A stretch of DNA of 6,865 nt, taken from contig CALGZV010000170.1 of NCBI GenBank assembly GCA_937934385.1, positions 1 to 6,865 of the forward strand, given 5' to 3'. The first letter of the stretch is position 1, and the number at the start of each line of letters is the position of its first letter. Position numbers and translations under genes: made by a program. This stretch comes from an uncultured Clostridia bacterium. Its GTDB lineage: Bacteria; Bacillota; Clostridia; Oscillospirales; CAG-272. The notes beneath the pieces were generated by a model that ran no database searches, was not told where the DNA came from, and was given only the letters and a program-made list of their open reading frames with translations. This document shows positions 1 to 4,930 of the stretch, piece by piece.

Positions 1-603
1 CCGGTTCAGGATACTGTCCGTACTGAAGATGCACTTTTTATAGGTGACTCCAGGACAGTAGGGCTGTCCGAATATGCAGAAATGAAGAATACCGATTTCT
101 TCGCCAACGTAGGCATGACAGTATATAACATCCGCAAAAAAACGGTCTCCGTTCCCGGTGTAGGTAAAGTCACTCTCCACGAATTGCTTGAAGGAAAAAA
201 ATACGGTAGAATATACCTGATGCTCGGCATAAACGAGATAGGATACAACACAGAAAAAACAGTAAGAAAATACAGAGAACTTATAGTTTTTATACAGGAG
301 AAACAGCCGAACGCCTCCATATTCATACAGGCAAATCTTCATGTTGACAAGGGTCGCTCATCAAAAGACACTGTAATCAATAACCCTGCAATAAACGGAC
401 TCAACAGTGCAATCTCCGAAATTGCTGACGGAAGGAATATATTCTATCTCGATGTAAACATTATTTTTGATGACGAAGACGGAAATCTTTCCGCCGAAAA
501 AACCGGAGACGGAACACATCCTTACGCAAAATATTACTATGAATGGGGCAGGTGGCTGGAGGCTCAGACCCGCACACTGACCGGAAAGGGCAGCAACCCG
601 TGA
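1..603 (+). CDS. SGNH/GDSL-family hydrolase, 5' end cut by the window
   Basis: The reading frame is open from base 1, so the N-terminus (signal peptide, membrane anchor or extra domain) lies outside; 200 residues are visible. The four SGNH blocks can be seen: GDS with Ser17 (block I), Gly38 after Asn-Val (block II), Asn78 in GINE (block III) and DGTHP with Asp170 and His173 (block V). This is the Ser/His/Asp set of an esterase or acyltransferase acting on ester-linked acyl groups. The version with GDSR at the start of the domain is, from memory, common in clostridial envelope proteins. The stop overlaps the GTG start of the sigma factor gene, so the two are probably co-translated. That context suggests a cell-envelope target such as O-acetylated peptidoglycan or surface glycan, by analogy with the SGNH domain of OatA, but the substrate is inferred only. 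An internal ATG at base 82 is not the start because it would remove the catalytic serine. Confidence 0.85.
   Translation, partial: PVQDTVRTEDALFIGDSRTVGLSEYAEMKNTDFFANVGMTVYNIRKKTVSVPGVGKVTLHELLEGKKYGRIYLMLGINEIGYNTEKTVRKYRELIVFIQEKQPNASIFIQANLHVDKGRSSKDTVINNPAINGLNSAISEIADGRNIFYLDVNIIFDDEDGNLSAEKTGDGTHPYAKYYYEWGRWLEAQTRTLTGKGSNP
585..590 (+). promoter_or_regulatory. Ribosome binding site that sets the sigma factor's GTG start
   Basis: AAAGGG ends nine bases before the GTG at 600. No comparable site precedes the in-frame ATG at 543, which lies well inside the upstream gene. This supports the GTG start and the GTGA stop/start overlap. Confidence 0.65.
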
Positions 604-1085
604 CAAGCAAAGAAGAATTTTGCGACAAGATAAGGCTGTATGAGCAGGCGATGTATGCTTTAGCACTGTCGATTGTAAGAAATGAATCAGACGCCGAGGA
701 TGTAACGGCGGAATCCGTATATCTCGCATACAGAAGTCTGTATACACTAAAAAACGACAAAGCCTTTAAACCATGGATACTGCGTATTGTACACAACACC
801 GCGATAGAACTTATACGAAAAAATTCAAAACTGATCCTCACAGAAGAAATAACAGATATCCCGTCGGAAAACAGTACGGGTGATATGGAAACCAATATAA
901 CCCTCCGCGACGCAGTCGAAAGATTGAAACAGCCGTACCGAACAGCAACAATACTATATTATTACGAAAATCTTTCGATATCAAAGATTTCGCATATTAC
1001 AGGCGTAAACGCTGTAACCGTGAAAAAACAACTGTCACGCGCAAGAATGATGCTGCGAGAGAGTTTGAAGGAGAATTTTAACTAA
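600..1085 (+). CDS. sigV: ECF-type RNA polymerase sigma factor, SigV-like
   Basis: It encodes 161 residues, the usual size for an extracytoplasmic-function sigma factor (B. subtilis SigV is about the same). Region 2 spans about residues 12-76, with the acidic AEDV stretch and the FKPWILRIVHNTA segment leading to IRKN, which binds core polymerase and the -10 region. After a short linker, region 4 spans about 103-153, ending in a helix-turn-helix (ISKISHITGVNAVTVKKQL) and the basic SRARMMLRESL helix that reads the -35. The start is GTG at 600: it has a ribosome site and gives a GTGA overlap with the SGNH gene. An upstream ATG at 543 would add 19 unlikely residues. The stop overlaps the ATG of the anti-sigma gene by one base. 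The name sigV rests on pairing with an RsiV-type partner, not on the sigma sequence alone. Its own promoter is not visible. Confidence 0.88.
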   Translation: MTSKEEFCDKIRLYEQAMYALALSIVRNESDAEDVTAESVYLAYRSLYTLKNDKAFKPWILRIVHNTAIELIRKNSKLILTEEITDIPSENSTGDMETNITLRDAVERLKQPYRTATILYYYENLSISKISHITGVNAVTVKKQLSRARMMLRESLKENFN

Positions 1086-1999
1086 TGACGGATTTTGACA
1101 GATACCTGCACAACAAGGCAGAGCTTGAACAAACCGAAATACCTTTCTCAGTAAAAAACCGGATAGAAACGGTCCTATCGGGTCTTCCCGATACTCCGCC
1201 CGTATCCTGCCGCATAAAAAAACGGATATTTCCGCAAATTGCAGCGGCAGCCGCAAGTCTGGCTTTTTTGACGCTTTTCCTGCTTCCGAATGTCAGTAAG
1301 GTTTATGCACATGCTGTGGAAAACATTCCGATTATCGGAGACATAGTAAAAGTTTTTACAGTAAAAAATTATTCTTACTCTGATAAATTTCATGAAATGA
1401 GTATCGATATACCGAAAATAATAATTGAAAACGGAACGGCTGCAGCTCAAATTAACAAAGAAATAGGCGAGCTAACCAATACGATACTTCACCGCTTTTA
1501 TGAAGAACTTGAGATTGTAGGCAACAGCGGTCACGGCTCGGTATATGTAGATTACAGCGCCGTCACAGATACAGACAAATGGTTCACGCTCGGACTCAGA
1601 GTACACGAGGCAGCAGGCAGCGGATATACCTACTTCAAATATTACAACATTAACAAATCCACCGGAATGACCGTAACACTCGGAGACCTCTCTGAAAACA
1701 GTACGTTTTATGATGTTTTACAGCAGGACATCATAAGTCAAATGAAAGAACGAATGAATAGCAGCAAAGACGAAATCTATTGGACCGACGATTCATTTTT
1801 AGGGAAAGACTATACATATCTTGAAGCAGACCACAATTTTTATTTCAATAAAAACGGCGATATGGTAATTCCGTTTGATAAATATGAAGTAGCACCGGGA
1901 TGTATGGGGACCCCTGAATTCACAGTAAAAAACGAGGTTTTCGAAAATCTTCTGAAACCGGAATTTGCAGAACTTGTGCGCGAAATGCACACCGATTGA
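1085..1999 (+). CDS. rsiV: Membrane anti-sigma factor of the RsiV type (DUF3298-like C-terminus)
   Basis: It encodes 304 residues. Residues 1-48 are a short cytoplasmic part likely to hold the sigma factor. Residues 50-68 form one transmembrane helix, and the rest is outside the cell. The outer part resembles the DUF4163 plus DUF3298 (PdaC/RsiV) arrangement: about 104-225 for the first and about 244-280 for the second, whose hallmark FNKNGDMVIPFDKYEVAPGCMG is clear. In B. subtilis RsiV this region binds lysozyme, which lets signal peptidase cut the protein and release SigV. An Ala-His-Ala motif at 75-77 just outside the membrane would suit such a cut. The start codon ATG overlaps the sigma stop (TAATG) and has AAGGAG 11 bases upstream. 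The gene is followed by a strong terminator. Lysozyme sensing is inferred from the family. Confidence 0.85.
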   Translation: MTDFDRYLHNKAELEQTEIPFSVKNRIETVLSGLPDTPPVSCRIKKRIFPQIAAAAASLAFLTLFLLPNVSKVYAHAVENIPIIGDIVKVFTVKNYSYSDKFHEMSIDIPKIIIENGTAAAQINKEIGELTNTILHRFYEELEIVGNSGHGSVYVDYSAVTDTDKWFTLGLRVHEAAGSGYTYFKYYNINKSTGMTVTLGDLSENSTFYDVLQQDIISQMKERMNSSKDEIYWTDDSFLGKDYTYLEADHNFYFNKNGDMVIPFDKYEVAPGCMGTPEFTVKNEVFENLLKPEFAELVREMHTD

Positions 2000-2010
2000 A
2001 TACAGATTGC

Positions 2011-2056
2011 AAAAAACGCAGACAAAGCTTTTGTACTTACTTTGTCTGCGTTTTTT
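2011..2056. terminator. Strong intrinsic terminator, probably bidirectional
   Basis: A perfect 17-bp inverted repeat (2011-2027 with 2040-2056) has A6 at its left end and T6 at its right end around a GC-containing stem and a 12-base loop. It starts 12 bases after the rsiV stop. Because both ends carry A/T runs it can also stop minus-strand transcription coming from the dockerin gene. It therefore separates two convergent units. Confidence 0.9.
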
Positions 2057-2083
2057 ATTATGAAACAACAAGATTCCGGAGGC

Positions 2084-2114
2084 ACCCGCCCTCAAGCTAT
2101 GATTGCAGGCGGGT
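2084..2114. other. Small GC-rich stem-loop of unknown role
   Basis: ACCCGCC (2084-2090) pairs with GGCGGGT (2108-2114) across a 17-base loop. No clean T run follows on either strand, so it is not a convincing terminator. It lies between the bidirectional terminator and the left end of repeat copy A. Confidence 0.35.
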
Positions 2115-2121
2115 CGGGTTC

Positions 2122-2290
2122 TTATTCTTAATATCATAAAAGCAAGGCGAAGCCTCAGTGTGCAGCTGTTTGCGTCAAAACGTCACTGCCGGTTTACTTG
2201 TAGTCATTCAATGTTCTCTCAAACGTCAAAAGGCTTGATTTGCAAGACTTTTGCTAATGACGTGAGGTTATTTTTATCATAATTTATAAT
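2122..2290. repeat. Dispersed structured repeat, copy A (decayed)
   Basis: The core (2131-2270) aligns with 4771-4912 at about 117 of 142 positions by hand count, in the same orientation. A 21-base block (2201-2221) is identical in both copies. It contains a small AGGC/GCCT hairpin at 2145-2155, a 10-bp stem with one mismatch at 2227-2253, and an outer ACGTCA/TGACGT stem (2223-2228 with 2258-2263) that encloses part of it. The ends are AT-rich and imperfectly inverted. The second hairpin of copy B is mostly lost here. The right end is two bases from the stop codon of the minus-strand dockerin gene. The element has no coding frame. It may be a MITE-like element or a structured RNA. Confidence 0.8.
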
Positions 2291-2291
2291 T

Positions 2292-3641
2292 TCAAACAGC
2301 AGTATCTCCGGCAATCATTTTCATAAGGCGTGTAAGATCTTTTGAATTAACTTTTCCATCACCGTTGATATCAACATTTTCCGCCGATTCGCCGCTGACT
2401 CCGGCGATTATTTTCATAAGCCGCGTAAGATCCTTTGAATTAACCTTTCCGTCACCGTTGATATCTCCAATTAAATTTTCATCAGACTTTGTGTCAGGCT
2501 CCGTATCTATAGGTTTATCCGTAACAGGCTCTGTTTCTATGGGTTTGGGCTTATCTGTAACAGGCTCTGTATTTGTATCTGTTTCATTTTGAGATTGAAC
2601 ACAAATCGAACCGTATTCTATATAAAAATCTATAGATTCTTCTTTTTTATTACTTGCTTCATAATTCATATTAATATCATATATACCGTCTTTTGCGTCC
2701 TGCTTAACTGTAAAACACATCATAAAAAGTATACCGTCATCAAACACTTCTTGAGATGTTTTTGAAACCGTAACATAACTACGAATATATTCACTTCCGT
2801 ATAAAGCATCATTTCCACATATTACATTATCAAGCAATAACGCATCCTTATCATAATTAAAATTATAGAAATGAGCTGCGCATATTCCGGGATTTCCAGA
2901 AATAAATACAGGCACTTTTATCCTATCTCCAGGCAAAGCAGTCACTCTCCCTATTGTAATAACTGCTTTTGACCGATCTTGCTCAGGTAATCTGTATAAT
3001 AATTCATTTCCGCATTTAGCACAACGAAATAACATATTTCCATCATCTGTCGTGTCTACTTTTGAAAGTACTCCGTCAAAACAACCACTACTCTTATTAA
3101 CTGTAATATTTTTTAAGTTTATACATCCGTCAAAAGCATTACACGAAATTCTACTTAAAGAAGCGGGTAACGAAACGCTTTTTAAAGAAATACAACCAGA
3201 AAAGGCTTTATACTCTATTTGAGAAACTTTATCCGGAATTACAACTTCCTCAAGCAAATTACAATTTTCAAATACGTACCTATCGATTTTTTCTATGGCA
3301 GAGGACATCTTTACCTTTTTTAATGAGTTACATCCGTCAAATGCACGACTACCAATAGAAATTATACTATCCGGCATTGTAATATCCGTAACAGCCGCAC
3401 AATTTCGGAATGCATTAGACGATATTTCCGTAACCGGATATCCCTCGATAGTATCAGGAATTATGACATTGAGATATCCTCCTACATATTCGTTAATAGC
3501 TATACTATTATTCTGTTTGGAATATAAAAAATTCTTTGAATCCGTTACTGTGCCAATATCCGAAGCAGCATTCAATCCAATAATAGCACACAAGCTCAAG
3601 GCAACTGAAAGAAAAACAGATAAAATATAAAATTTTTTCAT
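2292..3641 (-). CDS. Secreted LRR (BspA-type), cohesin-like, dockerin protein
   Basis: It encodes 449 residues. Residues 1-26 are a signal peptide (MKK, hydrophobic core, LNAA cleavage site). About 58-183 hold roughly five 23-residue LRR_5 repeats with the pattern IxSxAFxxCxxLxxVxxP. A CAKCG pair follows at 207-210. About 226-349 resembles a cohesin domain (VITIGRVTALPGDRIKVPV at the start, then YDKDALLLDNV and a DGILFMMCFTV strand). Residues 350-388 are an acidic Thr/Pro/Glu linker with EPVTDKP repeats. Residues 391-445 are a type I dockerin with two DINGDGKVNSKDLTRLMK calcium loops. The dockerin would anchor it to a cohesin-bearing scaffold, and its own cohesin-like domain could receive another dockerin, or may simply be a related beta-sandwich. 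GGAGG six bases before ATG fixes the start. The ligand of the LRR region is unknown. It is transcribed convergently to the sigV operon. Confidence 0.88.
   Translation of the reverse strand: MKKFYILSVFLSVALSLCAIIGLNAASDIGTVTDSKNFLYSKQNNSIAINEYVGGYLNVIIPDTIEGYPVTEISSNAFRNCAAVTDITMPDSIISIGSRAFDGCNSLKKVKMSSAIEKIDRYVFENCNLLEEVVIPDKVSQIEYKAFSGCISLKSVSLPASLSRISCNAFDGCINLKNITVNKSSGCFDGVLSKVDTTDDGNMLFRCAKCGNELLYRLPEQDRSKAVITIGRVTALPGDRIKVPVFISGNPGICAAHFYNFNYDKDALLLDNVICGNDALYGSEYIRSYVTVSKTSQEVFDDGILFMMCFTVKQDAKDGIYDINMNYEASNKKEESIDFYIEYGSICVQSQNETDTNTEPVTDKPKPIETEPVTDKPIDTEPDTKSDENLIGDINGDGKVNSKDLTRLMKIIAGVSGESAENVDINGDGKVNSKDLTRLMKMIAGDTAV
2308..2465 (-). repeat. Internal DNA duplication encoding the two dockerin loops
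   Basis: Bases 2308-2372 and 2401-2465 are direct repeats, 65 bases each and identical at 58 positions by hand count, separated by 28 bases. Each encodes one calcium-binding loop and helix of the dockerin. The visible differences are mostly transitions. Confidence 0.9.
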
Positions 3642-3715
3642 TTGTAACCTCCATTATTTAAGTTTTATCATACAAAAAAATACAGTTAAATCATGCATGC
3701 CTACCGTATAATTTG

Positions 3716-3773
3716 ATTATATCATACATTTACCAGCTTTGCAACAATTTAGAAAAAAAAAAAACAAAAAAAA
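3716..3773 (-). promoter_or_regulatory. Promoter of the LRR-cohesin-dockerin gene with A-tract upstream element
   Basis: On the minus strand a TTGCAA -35 box (3739-3744) and a consensus TATAAT -10 box (3716-3721) are 17 bases apart, with TGA directly before the -10 (extended -10). Upstream of the -35 lie runs of 12 and 8 A residues on the plus strand (3753-3764, 3766-3773), which resemble an UP element or bent DNA. Transcription should begin near 3709, giving a leader of about 65 bases before the ATG at 3641. Confidence 0.75.
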
Positions 3774-3802
3774 TTTACATTTATGCGTTCTTATAATAAA
3801 AT

Positions 3803-3832
3803 AAGCCTTCTTCTAAAATTAGAAAAAGGCTT
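3803..3832. terminator. Stem-loop between thuA copy 1 and the dockerin gene
   Basis: AAGCCTT (3803-3809) pairs with AAGGCTT (3826-3832). After one mismatch, TTCT pairs with AGAA around a six-base loop. On the minus strand it is followed by ATTTTATTAT, so it probably ends the thuA copy 1 transcript about 90 bases after its stop. The T tract is interrupted, so strength is uncertain. Confidence 0.6.
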
Positions 3833-3924
3833 TCTCATATATTAGTAAAATAAAATTACAAAAAATATATCTTTCAATCTTAAAATTTAACTCAATTTTT
3901 TTTTAAATTCCGAAACAATTCCTG

Positions 3925-4677
3925 CTACTTGGCAATGTCGCAAAGCTTTACCGGCGTTTTATCCGATTCGATCATCGGCATGCCCGGATCATCAAATCCG
4001 GCTGTAGGAGCCGCCCACCGAACAGCATTTGCAATGATCTGAAGCACGGTAGGATCATAGTACGCAGGGCATGTTTCATGACCTGGCTGAAAATAGAATA
4101 CCTTACCCATGCCGCGGTAAAAGCAACAGCCCGAGCGAAGGAAATTTCCTGTTTCAAACCAGCCGCCGAATACGACCTCATCGGGCGATCCGATACAAAA
4201 AGGCTCGGAATAGACCTCTTCTGACGGAAGATGCAGATACGGAGGTATTCCTTTCGCGATCGGATGCTGCGGAAGCAGCGTCCAGAGAATCTCATTCACA
4301 TTATCTCCCCATGATATCGAACCTGTTGTTCCGACAAGACGGCAGAACGGCTTCGAGCAATGCGAAGAATGAAGTGCGATAAAGCCCATTCCCTTTCTTC
4401 TTACGCGATCGCATATACGGTCAACAAGAGAATCCTCCACCATATTATGACGGAAATGGCTCCACCATATCAGAACATCGGTATTTTCAAGAAGCTCGTC
4501 AGGAAGTCCCTGATCAGGCTCATTCAGATCCGCAATCCGTATTTCAAAATCGTCATTCGAAGCAGCAAGACCGTCGGCAAGCGCGGCATGCTGACCTTTC
4601 GGATACATTTCGGTAATCTCGTCAAGTATTTTTTCGGCACCGTATTCGTGCCATATAGTAACTCTGATCTTATTCAT
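3925..4677 (-). CDS. thuA: ThuA-family protein, divergent copy 1
   Basis: It encodes 250 residues, nearly all one ThuA domain, a flavodoxin/glutamine-amidotransferase-like fold. In rhizobia ThuA acts with the oxidoreductase ThuB in use of trehalose and related disaccharides. It is roughly two-thirds identical to the copy at 4931-5689 and shares IRVTIW at the N-terminus, LHSxHxSKPF, GTTGSxSWGDNVNEI, LLPQHPIAKG, SEPFC and FYFQPGHE. It differs at positions conserved in copy 2: His10 for Asn, Ala14 for His, Ser73 for Gly, Asn78 for His and Met79 for Glu. This suggests a changed or lost activity, although the frame is intact. The start at 4677 is set by GAGAGGA six bases upstream and by alignment with copy 2; an in-frame ATG at 4710 lacks both. 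A trehalose substrate is not shown. Confidence 0.87.
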   Translation of the reverse strand: MNKIRVTIWHEYGAEKILDEITEMYPKGQHAALADGLAASNDDFEIRIADLNEPDQGLPDELLENTDVLIWWSHFRHNMVEDSLVDRICDRVRRKGMGFIALHSSHCSKPFCRLVGTTGSISWGDNVNEILWTLLPQHPIAKGIPPYLHLPSEEVYSEPFCIGSPDEVVFGGWFETGNFLRSGCCFYRGMGKVFYFQPGHETCPAYYDPTVLQIIANAVRWAAPTAGFDDPGMPMIESDKTPVKLCDIAK

Positions 4678-4683
4678 TTTTAT

Positions 4684-4690
4684 TCCTCTC
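4684..4690 (-). promoter_or_regulatory. Ribosome binding site that sets the thuA copy 1 start
   Basis: GAGAGGA on the minus strand is six bases from the ATG at 4677. It lies inside the extra 11 codons that a start at 4710 would include, and so argues for the shorter protein. Confidence 0.75.
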
Positions 4691-4710
4691 ATCATCTGCA
4701 TCTGATACAT

Positions 4711-4755
4711 AGAAAAACATACGCACCGCTGCAGTCATCCGCCGCGGTGCGCATG
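4711..4755 (-). terminator. Terminator-like hairpin in the leader of thuA copy 1; possible attenuator
   Basis: On the minus strand a 12-bp stem with one mismatch (4744-4755 with 4718-4729) and a 14-base loop is followed at once by TTTTTCT. This is a good intrinsic terminator. It ends only 33 bases before the thuA copy 1 ATG, too close for a separate promoter after it. Either it ends the copy 2 transcript with leakage into copy 1, or it works as an attenuator in the copy 1 leader. Confidence 0.75.
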
Positions 4756-4761
4756 CTGCGC

Positions 4762-4927
4762 TATAATATTATATCATAAAAGCAAGGCGTAAGCCTTGAT
4801 ACGCAGCAAAGCTGCGTCAAAACGGCGCAGACGTTTTGCTTTTAGTCATTCAATGTTCTCTCAGGCGTCAAAAGACTTGCTTTGCAAGACTTTTGTTAAC
4901 GCCGTGAGGTTATTACATCATATTATA
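4762..4927. repeat. Dispersed structured repeat, copy B (better preserved)
   Basis: The ends form an 18-base inverted repeat (4762-4779 with 4910-4927) matching at 15 positions and starting TATAATAT. Inside are hairpins AAGGC/GCCTT (4784-4797), ACGCAGC/GCTGCGT (4801-4817) and CAAAACG/CGTTTTG (4818-4838). An 11-bp stem with an A-A mismatch follows (4869-4895), enclosed by GGCGT/ACGCC. The 21-base block at 4843-4863 is unpaired in this scheme and identical to copy A. The right end is three bases from the stop of thuA copy 2. There is no coding frame. Confidence 0.82.
4768..4776 (-). promoter_or_regulatory. Possible extended -10 promoter at the edge of repeat copy B
   Basis: On the minus strand the repeat ends with TGATATAAT, an extended -10 box identical to the one before the dockerin gene. 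A good -35 is missing at 16-18 bases (the hexamer at 17 bases is AGGCTT). If active, it would start a leader of about 84 bases carrying the terminator-like hairpin in front of thuA copy 1. Confidence 0.35.
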
Positions 4928-4930
4928 AAA

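Noticed and set aside
543..600. An in-frame ATG at 543 as the start of the sigma factor gene.
   Set aside because: It would overlap the SGNH gene by 61 bases, adds 19 residues unlike any sigma N-terminus and lacks a ribosome site, whereas GTG at 600 has one and gives a GTGA overlap.
2122..2290. A transposase or remnant of a full insertion sequence associated with the repeats.
   Set aside because: There is no open frame or transposase motif in or near either copy; only a non-autonomous element would fit.
2365..2592. A plus-strand open frame opposite the dockerin and linker of the minus-strand gene.
   Set aside because: It is low-complexity sequence mirroring the Thr/Pro/Glu linker, with no ribosome site; the minus-strand protein has clear domains.
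4678..4710. An in-frame ATG at 4710 as the start of thuA copy 1.
   Set aside because: The ribosome site GAGAGGA lies inside this extension, and alignment with copy 2 starts at the ATG at 4677.
4670..4738. A 22-codon leader open frame on the minus strand that overlaps the thuA copy 1 start.
   Set aside because: It has no properly spaced ribosome site, no run of regulatory codons, and its start lies within the loop of the terminator hairpin, so it is probably chance.
2122..4927. The repeat pair as CRISPR units or a tRNA/sRNA gene.
   Set aside because: There are two copies 2.6 kb apart with no regular spacers, and no cloverleaf or tRNA-like arms are visible; a structured RNA of another type stays open.
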